A stretch of 64,000 nt of DNA from Aquabacterium sp. CECT 9606 (lineage in GTDB: Bacteria > Pseudomonadota > Gammaproteobacteria > Burkholderiales > Burkholderiaceae_C). The first letter of the stretch is position 1, and every line of letters begins with the position of its first letter. Positions 23,265-32,396 of the stretch are shown here, one piece after another. The translations under genes and the position numbers were made by a program. The stretch lies in NCBI RefSeq assembly GCF_918741295.1, contig NZ_CAKKNB010000003.1, positions 248,001 through 312,000 of the forward strand, given 5' to 3'. The notes below the pieces were generated by a model. It saw only the letters and a program-made list of their open reading frames with translations. It was not told the origin of the DNA and did not search any database.

Positions 23265-25307
23265 TCAGCTCATGCCTTGGTGGCGCAACAGGGCGTCGAT
23301 GCTGGGCTCGCGGCCTCGGAACGCCTTGAAATTATCCATGGCGGTGCGGCTGCCGCCGGCTTCCAGGATCGACTCCCGATAGCGCCGGCCAACTTCAGGA
23401 TTCAGCACGCCGGAAGGACCTGTGGCGGCTTCTTCAAAAGCTGCATAGGCATCCGCCGACAGCACTTCGGCCCACTTGTAACTGTAATAGCCCGCCGCGT
23501 AGCCGCCTGCAAAGATGTGTGAAAAGCTGTGTTGAAAGCGGTTGAACGCTGGCGGGATGTTGACCGCAACTTCCTTGCGCACTTCGTCCACCACGGCTTG
23601 AACCCGCTGGTCGTTGCCTGCTTCGGCGTGCAAGCGCATGTCGAACAATGAAAACTCAACCTGGCGCAGGGTGGCCATGCCGCTCTGGAAGTTCTTGGCG
23701 GCGTTCATCTTGTCGAACAGATCGCGCGGCAAGGATTGGCCGGTGTCCACGTGGCTGGTGAGTTGCTGCACCACGTCCCACTCCCAGCAGAAGTTTTCCA
23801 TGAACTGGCTGGGCAGCTCGACCGCGTCCCACTCGACGCCACTGATGCCTGACACACCAATGTCGTCCACCTTGGTCAGCATGTGGTGCAGGCCGTGGCC
23901 GAATTCGTGGAAGAGGGTGGTCACGTCATCGTGAGTGAGCAGTGCAGGCTTGCCCCCCACGCCCGAGGCGAAGTTGCACACCAGGTGCGCCACGGGGGTT
24001 TGGGTCTGGTGGTTGTCGGGGCGCGTCCAACGGCCCCGCACGTCGTCCATCCAGGCGCCGGGGCGCTTGCCCGAGCGGGCGTAGAGGTCCAGGTAGAACT
24101 GGCCGACCAGGCTGCCGGCGCGCTCGATGCGGAAGAATCGCACCGACTCGTGCCACACAGGGGCGCTGTCAGGCTTGATGTTCACATCGAACAGGGTTTC
24201 GATCAGCTTGAACAGGCCGGCCAGCACCGTGGGCTCGGTGAAGTATTGCTTCACCTCCTGGTCGCTGAAGGCGTAGCGGGCTTCCTTGAGCTTCTCGCTG
24301 GCGAAGGCGATGTCCCAGGATTGCAGATCGGTCAGGCCCAGTTCGGTGCGTGCGAAGTCGCGCAGTTCGGCCATGTCCTTTTCGGCGAAGGGGCGTGCTC
24401 GGCGTGCCAGGTCGCGCAAGAAATCCATGACCTGCTGCGGGCTGGTGGCCATCTTGGGCACCAGGGACACATCGGCGAAGCTGGCATGGCCCAGCAAGGC
24501 GGCCTCTTCCTGGCGCAGGGCGATGATCTGCTGCATCAAGGGGGTATTGTCGCGCTCGGCAGGGCCAGTCTCGCTGGCGCGGGTGGCATAGGCCCGGTAC
24601 AAGGTTTCGCGCAGGGGGCGGTGCGTGGCGTACTGCATCACCGGCAGGTAGCAGGGCATGTGCAGGGTCAGCTTGTGGCCATCCTTGCCCTCGGCTTGCG
24701 CGGCGGTTCGGGCAGATTCGACCACGTCGGCGGGCACACCGGCCAACTCTTCCGCCGTGGCGTAGTAGCTGTAGGCATCGGTGGCGTCCATCACGTGCTC
24801 GGAGAAGGCTTGCGACAGAGCCGCCTGCTGCTCCTGGATCTCGGCAAAACGTTTTTTGGCCTCGCCTTGCAATTCGGCGCCACCCAGCACGAAACCGCGC
24901 AGGGCGTTGTCCAGCGCGCGGTGGCGGGCCGGGCTCAGGCGTTGGCCCTCGGGTGTCAGTGACAGCGCCTTGTACTTGCCGTAAAGACGCTCGTCGGCCC
25001 CCAGGCGCGTGTAGAACTCGGTCAGGCGCGGCAGGTTTTCGTTGAAGGCCGCGCGGATTTCTGGCGTGTCGGCCACCGCGTTGAGGTGGCCCACCGCGCC
25101 CCAGGCACGGCCCAGGCGTTCGGTGGCCACGTCCAGCAGCAGCGACAAGGTGTCGTAGTCCGGCGGCACGTCGGGGCCGGTGACCTTGTCCAGCGCAGCT
25201 TCGGCCTCCTTGAGCAACACATCCATCGCCGGCGTGACATGGCCGGGTTGGATGCTTGAGAAAGCGGGCAAGCCGGAGGTGTCGAGCAGGGGATTGGCTG
25301 TGGTCAT
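23265..25307 (-). CDS. prlC: oligopeptidase A (M3 metallopeptidase)
   Basis: A 680-residue cytoplasmic zinc endopeptidase that degrades short peptides. The zinc motif HEFGHGLHHML lies in TLFHEFGHGLHHMLTKVDDI, with the third ligand Glu in the following helix. The C-terminal HIFAGGYAAGYYSYKWAEVL is the substrate-binding Tyr loop of the family. The length matches PrlC of E. coli (680). folD lies 27 bases upstream on the same strand. Confidence 0.96.
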   Translation of the reverse strand: MTTANPLLDTSGLPAFSSIQPGHVTPAMDVLLKEAEAALDKVTGPDVPPDYDTLSLLLDVATERLGRAWGAVGHLNAVADTPEIRAAFNENLPRLTEFYTRLGADERLYGKYKALSLTPEGQRLSPARHRALDNALRGFVLGGAELQGEAKKRFAEIQEQQAALSQAFSEHVMDATDAYSYYATAEELAGVPADVVESARTAAQAEGKDGHKLTLHMPCYLPVMQYATHRPLRETLYRAYATRASETGPAERDNTPLMQQIIALRQEEAALLGHASFADVSLVPKMATSPQQVMDFLRDLARRARPFAEKDMAELRDFARTELGLTDLQSWDIAFASEKLKEARYAFSDQEVKQYFTEPTVLAGLFKLIETLFDVNIKPDSAPVWHESVRFFRIERAGSLVGQFYLDLYARSGKRPGAWMDDVRGRWTRPDNHQTQTPVAHLVCNFASGVGGKPALLTHDDVTTLFHEFGHGLHHMLTKVDDIGVSGISGVEWDAVELPSQFMENFCWEWDVVQQLTSHVDTGQSLPRDLFDKMNAAKNFQSGMATLRQVEFSLFDMRLHAEAGNDQRVQAVVDEVRKEVAVNIPPAFNRFQHSFSHIFAGGYAAGYYSYKWAEVLSADAYAAFEEAATGPSGVLNPEVGRRYRESILEAGGSRTAMDNFKAFRGREPSIDALLRHQGMS

Positions 25308-25334
25308 GGGCGTTGGATATTGGTTACAGGCGAG

Positions 25335-26180
25335 TTATAGGCGCTCGGCGGCTTCGATGGTGTTGACCAGCAGCATGGTGATGGTCATGGGGCCGACACC
25401 GCCCGGCACGGGGGTGATCCAGCCAGCCACTTCCTTGACGCCGGCAAAATCGACGTCGCCACACAGCTTGCCTTCATCATCGCGGTTCATGCCGACATCG
25501 ATCACGACGGCCCCGGGCTTGACCATGTCGGCCGTGAGTACATTGCGCTTGCCCACGGCGGCCACCACCACGTCGGCTTGGCGGGTGTGGTAGGCCAGAT
25601 CCGGGGTTGCACTGTGGCAGATGGTGACGGTGGCACTGGATTGCAAGAGCATCATGGCCATGGGTTTGCCGACGATGTTGCTGCGGCCAATGACCACGGC
25701 GTGCTTGCCGCGCAGGTCGTAACCGATGGACTCGATCATCTTCATGCAGCCATAAGGCGTGCAGGCCTTGAAGCCGGGCTCGCCCACCATCAGGGCACCA
25801 GCGCTGGCCACGTGGAAGCCATCGACGTCCTTCAGGGGGGAGATGGATTCGATGACTTTGTGATCGTCGATGTGCTTGGGCAGGGGCAACTGCACCAGGA
25901 TGCCGTGGATGGACGGATCGTTGTTCAGCGCCTCGACGCGGGCCAGCAGTTCGGTCTCGGTCATGGTGGCGGGGTATTTCTCGAGCACCGAGTGCAGCCC
26001 GGCGTCTTCGCAGGCCTTGACCTTGTTGCGCACATAGACCTGGCTGGCGGGGTTCTCGCCGACGAGGATCACGGCCAAGCCGGGGGTGATGCCTTTTTCG
26101 GTGAGCGCGGCGGCGCGAATGGCCACCTCGGCGCGGAGTTGCTTGGACAGGGCGTTGCCGTCGATCAGTTGTGCGGTCAT
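25335..26180 (-). CDS. folD: bifunctional methylenetetrahydrofolate dehydrogenase/cyclohydrolase
   Basis: A 281-residue FolD, which interconverts methylene-, methenyl- and formyl-tetrahydrofolate using NADP. The catalytic Lys lies in [16 protein letters not shown]. The motif [20 protein letters not shown] and the Rossmann loop [18 protein letters not shown] are diagnostic, as is the C-terminal [20 protein letters not shown]. The length fits (about 280-290). It is separated from the upstream response regulator by a clear terminator, so it has its own promoter. Confidence 0.97.
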   Translation of the reverse strand: MTAQLIDGNALSKQLRAEVAIRAAALTEKGITPGLAVILVGENPASQVYVRNKVKACEDAGLHSVLEKYPATMTETELLARVEALNNDPSIHGILVQLPLPKHIDDHKVIESISPLKDVDGFHVASAGALMVGEPGFKACTPYGCMKMIESIGYDLRGKHAVVIGRSNIVGKPMAMMLLQSSATVTICHSATPDLAYHTRQADVVVAAVGKRNVLTADMVKPGAVVIDVGMNRDDEGKLCGDVDFAGVKEVAGWITPVPGGVGPMTITMLLVNTIEAAERL

Positions 26181-26223
26181 GGGGCGGTCTGCAATTCAGT
26201 CAAAAAGGGACGAAAGAACGAAA

Positions 26224-26245
26224 AAGGCCGCACTGAGGCGGCCTT
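26224..26245 (-). terminator. Rho-independent terminator after the two-component operon
   Basis: Inverted repeat AAGGCCGC / GCGGCCTT with a six-base loop. On the minus strand the 8-base stem is followed by TTTTTC-like sequence (26223-26219), so it ends transcription coming from the response regulator gene 48 bases upstream and isolates folD. Confidence 0.85.
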
Positions 26246-26292
26246 GCTTGCGTGCGAGAGGGCAGACCTCTCACAGGCATTGTTGCCTCACA

Positions 26293-26937
26293 TCAGGGCT
26301 TGGCGGGCGCGCTGGCCGGTTGGCCGCTGGCGCCCAGGGCGATCTTGAGCAGATCGGCCACGGTGTTGGCGTTGAGCTTTTCCATCACATTGGCGCGGTG
26401 GGCTTCCACCGTTTTGATGCTGATGCCCAGGTCGTCGGCGATCTGTTTGTTCAGGCGGCCGGCGACGATGCGCTCCAGCACCTGGGCTTCACGCGTGGTC
26501 AGGCGCGACAGCAGGGCTTCGCGGCTGGCGGCTTCTTGCGAGCTGGAGAAGGCGGTGCGGGCTTCGTCGAGCATGCGTTCGACCAGGGCCACCAGGGCGT
26601 CTTCCTTGAAGGGCTTCTCGATGAAGTCCATCGCACCTTTTTTCATGGTGTTCACAGCCATGGGCACGTCGCCGTGGCCGGTGATGAACACGATGGGCAG
26701 GGGCGATTTGCGCTCGAGGAGTTTGTCCTGCAGCTCCAGGCCGCTCATGCCATCCATGCGGATGTCGGCGATCAGGCAGGCCACTTCGCGGGGGTCGAAT
26801 CGGGCCAGGAAGGATTCGGCCGAGTCAAAGCACCGCACCCGGTAGTCTTTGCCTTCGAGCAGCCATTGCAGCGAATCGCGCACGGCCTCGTCGTCATCGA
26901 CCACATACACAGTGCCTTTTTTGGGGATCAGACTCAT
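26293..26937 (-). CDS. FixJ/NarL-type response regulator
   Basis: A 214-residue response regulator. The receiver has VYVVDDDEAVRDSLQWLLEG, the phospho-acceptor Asp in CLIADIRMDGMSGLEL, Thr in IVFITGHGDVPMAV and Lys in FIEKPFKEDAL. The C-terminal LuxR-type helix-turn-helix is LTTREAQVLERIVAGRLNKQ then IADDLGISIKTVEAHRANVM. It closely follows the FixJ pattern. Its start overlaps the stop of the kinase gene (ATGA), so they are a cognate pair. Targets are unknown; the divergent pyruvate dehydrogenase operon is the nearest candidate. Confidence 0.92.
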   Translation of the reverse strand: MSLIPKKGTVYVVDDDEAVRDSLQWLLEGKDYRVRCFDSAESFLARFDPREVACLIADIRMDGMSGLELQDKLLERKSPLPIVFITGHGDVPMAVNTMKKGAMDFIEKPFKEDALVALVERMLDEARTAFSSSQEAASREALLSRLTTREAQVLERIVAGRLNKQIADDLGISIKTVEAHRANVMEKLNANTVADLLKIALGASGQPASAPAKP

Positions 26938-29516
26938 GGGTTATCGGCTAGCAAGTCGTTGGAGGGAGGGGTGATCGAATCGGAGAAATCCGAGGCACCA
27001 CTGCTGTCGACCGGGAGGGTGAAAGTGAACTTGCACCCCATCACCGTGGGACCATTGTAGATGTTCTCGGCGCCAATGCGACCGTGGTGTGACTCGATGA
27101 TGGACCGGCACAGGCTCAGGCCAATCCCCAGGCCTTCGGCCTTGGAGGAATGGAAGGCCTCGAACAGGCGGCTGCTCATCTCTTCTTTCATGCCCGGGCC
27201 GGCGTCGGTGACGGTGAATTCAACCACCTCGCCCTGGTCTTCCGTCTTGCGCAATTGCACGCGCAGATCAACGTGGCGGCGTGACTGTGGCATTTGCGCC
27301 GAATCAATGGCCTCGGCGGCGTTTTTGAGCAAGTTCAGCAAAACCTGCTCGATCAGGATGGGGTCGACCATCAGGGTGGGCAGGCGCTGGGCGATGGTGC
27401 TGTTGAGGGTGACGCGGCGGCGGCGCATCTCGAATCCGGCCAATTCCAGCACGGCTTCGATGATGTCGCGGGCGCGGGCGGGCTGGCGTTGCGGCTCGCT
27501 GCGTTTCACGAACTGGCGGATGCGGTGGATGATCTGGCCGGCGCGCTGGGCCTGGCGCGAGGTTTTTTCGAGCGCCTCGATCAGGCCCTCGTTGGCGATG
27601 CTGCCTGATTTGATCCGGCTGACCATGCCGCTGCAGTAGTTGGAGATGGCGGCCAGGGGCTGGTTCAGTTCGTGCGCCACGGTGGAGGCCATTTCGCCCA
27701 TGGTGATCAGGCGGCTGGTGAACTGGGCTTTTTCGGCTTGGCGCGCGGCGGCTTCCTCGCCCTGGCGGCGGGCGGTGATGTCGGTGGCGATCAGCATTTG
27801 CGCCAGGTGGCCGTCGGTCCACTGGATGTAGCGGGCGCGCACGTCGAACCACTTCTGGGCCGATTCCATGTAGATGTCCCGGGCATCGACCCCTGCGGCG
27901 GTCAATTCCTGCGTGGGCAGGTTGCCGAAGTTGTCGACGGATTCGTCGCCATCGGCCAGGTCGGCGGGGTCGAATTCGCCGCCGGTCAGCTCCGAGTGGG
28001 CGCCAGGGTTGGCGCCAAACCACAGGCGGTAGGAACGGTTGGCGAACAATAACTCGCCGCGTTGCACGGAGACCACGGACACGGCCGCGTCCAGCCCTTC
28101 CAGCACGGTGGTGAAGCGCTCGTGCGCGGCGGTGAGCTGGTCGCGCACGCGCTTGGCTTCGGTGATGTTGGTGACGGAGGTCATCCAGCCGGTCTGGTTG
28201 CCCTGCGAGTCGATCAGGGGCGAGACGTACATGCGGGCATCGAACTGGCTCAGGTCGCGGCGCTGCATCACCACTTCGACGCCGCCAGTCGGGCTGCGGC
28301 CCAGCAGCTCTTGCTGGAACATGCGGTTGAACTCGTCCAGCCGGTCCTTGGGCCAATAAGGATAGGGCGGTACACAGCCGATCAGCTCGTCTTCGGCGAA
28401 GCCGGTCATGGCGCAGAAGGCCGGGTTCACGTAGGTGATGCGGCCTTCCAGGTCGATGGTGCGCATGCCGGTGAGCATGGAGTTTTCCATCGCCCGGCGG
28501 AAGTTGGTTTCCTGCACCAGGGTTTTCTGGATCTGGGCGCGGCGGCGCATGTGGCGCAGCGTGCCCACCAGCGTCCACACGGTCAGGGCCGACAGCGCCA
28601 CCACCATCCAGAACAAGGTGTTGCCGACCAGGTTGGTGGAGGTGCGGAAACCCATGCCACGCAAGATCAGGCCATTGCCCACGGGCGTGACGATCACTTC
28701 GTGCACAAAGGTGGGTTTGGCCGATCCCTCGGCCGAGGCGCTGACCGTGTTGGTGAGCACTTCGCCGCCAAACTGGACCAGGCTCATCGCGTGTCGGCTG
28801 ACGATCTCGCGGGGCACCATGTAGCGCATCAGCGCTTCGAGCGAATACTCGGCCGACAAGGTGCCGATGAAGCCCGTGCTGTCAATCAGGGGTACCTGGA
28901 TCTGGATGACCCGGACGGCCAAGCCATTGATGTAAGGCTGCGAATAGACGGGCTGATTGCGCTCCTTGGCCAGCTTGAACGCGCTTTTGGGAGCTTGAAC
29001 ACCGCGCTGGGGGTCGTAGGACGACAGGTTGGCGTAGGGGTCCAGATTCAAGCCCTGCGGCGCGGGCAGGTACAGGTTCATGGCGGCATGCGCGGCCTTG
29101 ACGGTTTCGTCGGCCTGCGTCCAGGCCACGCTGATGACCTCGGGGCGGGCCCGCACAAAATCACTGGCCTGCGACATGAACTGCTCGGAGTTCACCGCCT
29201 TGATGCTGATTTCGCGGGCCAGGCGCAGCAGTTGCTCCTGGCTTTCGATCATGCGCATGCGGATTTGTTGCTGCACGACCTCGGTGTCGCGTTTCACCGA
29301 CTCTTGTTCGCGCTCGAGTTCTTCATTGCGCAGGTACCAGAAGGCCACGATGATGGCGGCCAAAAACAACAGCACCGAGACCAGCGGCCCCAGGGTGGCG
29401 TAACGGTCTTGCTGGTTGGGCGACTGCTTGCGCCACCACTGCCAGAAGAAGCGGTTGGAGTTTCCAGCCCCGGGGGTGCGTGAGGCGGCGGTGGACAAGG
29501 ATGAGCGAGACGGCAT
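26934..29516 (-). CDS. membrane PAS-domain sensor histidine kinase (FixL/DctS-like)
   Basis: An 860-residue kinase counted from the ATG at 29516; a TTG at 29573 could extend it. It has a transmembrane helix LGPLVSVLLFLAAIIVAFWY and a periplasmic sensor region of about 250 residues. A second helix LFWMVVALSALTVWTLVGTL and two PAS domains follow (e.g. DLEGRITYVNPAFCAMTGFA). The kinase core has His in STVAHELNQPLAAISNYCSG. The ATP-binding domain has N-box LLNLLKNAAEAID and a GPGM / GLGIGLSL glycine box. The periplasmic part resembles sensors of C4-dicarboxylates by layout only; the ligand is unknown. Confidence 0.9.
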   Translation of the reverse strand: MPSRSSLSTAASRTPGAGNSNRFFWQWWRKQSPNQQDRYATLGPLVSVLLFLAAIIVAFWYLRNEELEREQESVKRDTEVVQQQIRMRMIESQEQLLRLAREISIKAVNSEQFMSQASDFVRARPEVISVAWTQADETVKAAHAAMNLYLPAPQGLNLDPYANLSSYDPQRGVQAPKSAFKLAKERNQPVYSQPYINGLAVRVIQIQVPLIDSTGFIGTLSAEYSLEALMRYMVPREIVSRHAMSLVQFGGEVLTNTVSASAEGSAKPTFVHEVIVTPVGNGLILRGMGFRTSTNLVGNTLFWMVVALSALTVWTLVGTLRHMRRRAQIQKTLVQETNFRRAMENSMLTGMRTIDLEGRITYVNPAFCAMTGFAEDELIGCVPPYPYWPKDRLDEFNRMFQQELLGRSPTGGVEVVMQRRDLSQFDARMYVSPLIDSQGNQTGWMTSVTNITEAKRVRDQLTAAHERFTTVLEGLDAAVSVVSVQRGELLFANRSYRLWFGANPGAHSELTGGEFDPADLADGDESVDNFGNLPTQELTAAGVDARDIYMESAQKWFDVRARYIQWTDGHLAQMLIATDITARRQGEEAAARQAEKAQFTSRLITMGEMASTVAHELNQPLAAISNYCSGMVSRIKSGSIANEGLIEALEKTSRQAQRAGQIIHRIRQFVKRSEPQRQPARARDIIEAVLELAGFEMRRRRVTLNSTIAQRLPTLMVDPILIEQVLLNLLKNAAEAIDSAQMPQSRRHVDLRVQLRKTEDQGEVVEFTVTDAGPGMKEEMSSRLFEAFHSSKAEGLGIGLSLCRSIIESHHGRIGAENIYNGPTVMGCKFTFTLPVDSSGASDFSDSITPPSNDLLADNP

Positions 29517-29676
29517 CCGGTGATTATCCGTGTGGTCTCCCACAATCGACGTGCTGCTTGAGAACAGGTGCAATCCCGATTCAATTCCAGCGTTAAGGAT
29601 TCACTCTAATCACCCCACTCACTCAGGGGATGGCTGATACTCATGACACTGGTACATACCAACGGAGACTTTGCTT

Positions 29677-32376
29677 ATGTCCGCTGCCGATGCGCTGCCG
29701 TCTGCTTCCATGGATCTTGACCCGGAAGAGACACGCGAATGGCTTGACGCCTTGTCGGGCGTCATCGAAACCGAGGGTCGCGGCCGTGCCCACGACCTGC
29801 TTGAACAGCTCTTGGACCACGCCCGCCAGGCCGGTATCGACCTGCCGTTTTCGGCCAATACAGCCTATGTGAACACAATTGGGGTTCAAGACGAAGCCCA
29901 GTTCCCCGGCAACATGGAGATTGAAGAGCGCCTGCGCGCCTTCATGCGCTGGAATGCGCTGGCCATGGTGGTGCGGGCCAACCGCCACGAGCCGCCGGAT
30001 GGCGGTGACCTGGGGGGACACATTTCGTCCTTCGCTTCGCTGGCGACCATGCTGGGCTGTGGTTTCAACCATTTCTGGCACGCCGAGCATGAAGGCCATG
30101 GTGGTGACCTGCTCTACATCCAGGGCCATTCGGCACCCGGCATCTACGCCAGAGCCTTCATGGAAGGCCGCATCACCGAAGAGCAGTTACTCAATTTCCG
30201 CCAGGAAGTGGGAGGCAAGGGGCTGTCGAGCTACCCGCACCCCAAGTTGATGCCCGAGTTCTGGCAGTTCCCGACCGTGTCGATGGGGCTGGGGCCGATC
30301 ATGGCCATCTACCAGGCGCGCTTTTTGAAGTACCTGCATGCCCGAGGCATCGCCGACACCTCCAACCGCAAGGTCTGGGTGTTCTGCGGCGATGGTGAGA
30401 TGGACGAACCCGAATCGCTGGGCGCCATCGGCCTGGCCTCGCGCGAGAAGCTCGACAACCTCATCTTCGTCGTCAACTGCAATTTGCAGCGCCTGGACGG
30501 CCCGGTGCGCGGCAACGGCAAGATCGTTCAAGAGCTGGAAGGCGAGTTCCGCGGCGCGGGCTGGAACGTGATCAAGCTGCTGTGGGGCGGCTATTGGGAT
30601 CCGCTGCTGGCGCGCGACAAGGAAGGCCTGCTCCGTAAGGTCATGATGGACATGGTCGATGGCGACTACCAGGCCTGCAAGGCCAATGACGGCGCCTTCG
30701 TGCGGCAGCATTTCTTCGGGCGCAACCCCAAGGTGGCCGAGATGGTGGCCAAGATGTCCGATGACGACATCTGGCGTTTGAACCGCGGTGGTCACGATCC
30801 GCAGAAGGTGTACGCCGCCTACCACGCCGCCGCCAACCACACCGGCCAGCCAACCGTGCTGCTGATCAAGACCGTCAAGGGTTTTGGCATGGGCAAGAGC
30901 GGTGAGGGCAAGAACACCGCGCACCAGACCAAGAAGCTGACCGAGGAGGACATCAAGACCTTCCGCGATCGCTTCAACATCCCCATCACCGACGAAGACC
31001 TGCCCAAGATCCCCTTCTACAAGCCGGCCGAACACACGCCGGAGATGGAATACCTGCACGCCCGCCGCAAGGCCCTGGGCGGCTACCTGCCGCAGCGCCG
31101 CGTCAAGGCTGACGAGCAGTTGGTGGTGCCTGAATTGACGGCTTTCAAAACCGTGCTGGACGCGACCGCCGAGGGGCGTGAGATCTCGACCACGCAAGCG
31201 TTTGTGCGCTGCCTGACCCCCTTGCTGCGCGACGCCCAGTTGGGCCCACGCGTGGTGCCCATCCTGGTGGACGAAGCCCGCACCTTTGGCATGGAAGGGC
31301 TGTTCCGTCAGATCGGTATCTATGCGCCGGAAGGCCAGAAGTACACCCCGGTCGACCGCGACCAGGTGAGCTACTACCGAGAAGACAAGGCTGGCCAGAT
31401 TCTGCAAGAAGGCATCAACGAGGCGGGCGGCATGAGTTCGTGGATCGCGGCGGCGACGTCGTACTCCACCAACAACCGGATCATGATCCCGTTCTACGTG
31501 TATTACTCGATGTTCGGGCTGCAGCGCGTGGGCGATCTGGCCTGGGCGGCTGGCGACATGCAGGCGCGCGGCTTCCTGCTGGGCGGTACCTCAGGCCGCA
31601 CCACGCTGAACGGTGAGGGCCTGCAGCACGAAGACGGTCACAGCCAACTGGTGGCCTCAACGATCCCGAACTGCCTGAGCTACGACCCGACCTTCGCGCA
31701 CGAAGTGGCGGTGATCGTGCAGCATGGCTTGAAGCGCATGGTCGAGCAGCAGGAAAACGTCTTCTATTACCTGACCTTGCTGAACGAGAACTACAGCCAG
31801 CCCGGCCTGCGTGAAGGCACCGAGGCCGAGATCATCAAGGGCATGTACCTTCTGCAGGAAGGCGCCAAGAAGACGCCGCGTGTGAACCTGCTGGGTTCAG
31901 GCTCGATCCTGCGCGAATCGGTGGCGGCGCGCGAGCTGCTGGAAGCCGACTGGGGCGTGGCCGCCAATGTGTGGAGCTGCCCGAGCTTCAACGAACTCGC
32001 TCGCGATGGCCAGGACACCGAACGCTGGAACCTGCTGCACCCGACCGAGACGCCGCGCGTGTCTTTCGTGGCGCAGCAACTGGCGCCGCACAACGGGCCG
32101 GTCATCGCCTCGACCGACTACGTCAAGACCTTTGCCGAGCAGATCCGGGCCTACATTCCCAAGGGCCGCACTTACAAGGTGCTGGGCACGGACGGCTTTG
32201 GCCGCAGTGACTTCCGCTACCGCTTGCGTGAGCACTTCGAGGTCAACCGCCACTACATCGTGGTGGCCGCGCTCAAGGCCTTGTCGGAAGAGGGCAGCGT
32301 GCCGGTGGCCAAGGTGGCCGAGGCCATCGCGCGCTACAAGATCGACGCCGACAAGATCAACCCGCTCTACGCTTGA
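29677..32376 (+). CDS. aceE: pyruvate dehydrogenase E1 component (homodimeric)
   Basis: An 899-residue E1 that decarboxylates pyruvate using thiamine diphosphate and passes the acetyl group to the lipoyl arms of the complex. The ThDP motif is GDGEMDEPESLGAIGLASRE ... VVNCNLQRLDGPV. The N-terminal core FNHFWHAEHEGHGGDLLYIQ and the C-terminal VLGTDGFGRSDFRYRLREHF are typical. The length matches E. coli AceE (887). The ATG at 29677 has CGGAGAC seven bases upstream. It is the first gene of aceE-aceF-lpdA. Confidence 0.97.
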   Translation: MSAADALPSASMDLDPEETREWLDALSGVIETEGRGRAHDLLEQLLDHARQAGIDLPFSANTAYVNTIGVQDEAQFPGNMEIEERLRAFMRWNALAMVVRANRHEPPDGGDLGGHISSFASLATMLGCGFNHFWHAEHEGHGGDLLYIQGHSAPGIYARAFMEGRITEEQLLNFRQEVGGKGLSSYPHPKLMPEFWQFPTVSMGLGPIMAIYQARFLKYLHARGIADTSNRKVWVFCGDGEMDEPESLGAIGLASREKLDNLIFVVNCNLQRLDGPVRGNGKIVQELEGEFRGAGWNVIKLLWGGYWDPLLARDKEGLLRKVMMDMVDGDYQACKANDGAFVRQHFFGRNPKVAEMVAKMSDDDIWRLNRGGHDPQKVYAAYHAAANHTGQPTVLLIKTVKGFGMGKSGEGKNTAHQTKKLTEEDIKTFRDRFNIPITDEDLPKIPFYKPAEHTPEMEYLHARRKALGGYLPQRRVKADEQLVVPELTAFKTVLDATAEGREISTTQAFVRCLTPLLRDAQLGPRVVPILVDEARTFGMEGLFRQIGIYAPEGQKYTPVDRDQVSYYREDKAGQILQEGINEAGGMSSWIAAATSYSTNNRIMIPFYVYYSMFGLQRVGDLAWAAGDMQARGFLLGGTSGRTTLNGEGLQHEDGHSQLVASTIPNCLSYDPTFAHEVAVIVQHGLKRMVEQQENVFYYLTLLNENYSQPGLREGTEAEIIKGMYLLQEGAKKTPRVNLLGSGSILRESVAARELLEADWGVAANVWSCPSFNELARDGQDTERWNLLHPTETPRVSFVAQQLAPHNGPVIASTDYVKTFAEQIRAYIPKGRTYKVLGTDGFGRSDFRYRLREHFEVNRHYIVVAALKALSEEGSVPVAKVAEAIARYKIDADKINPLYA

Positions 32377-32396
32377 TGCACTTGAGGCAGCACTGA

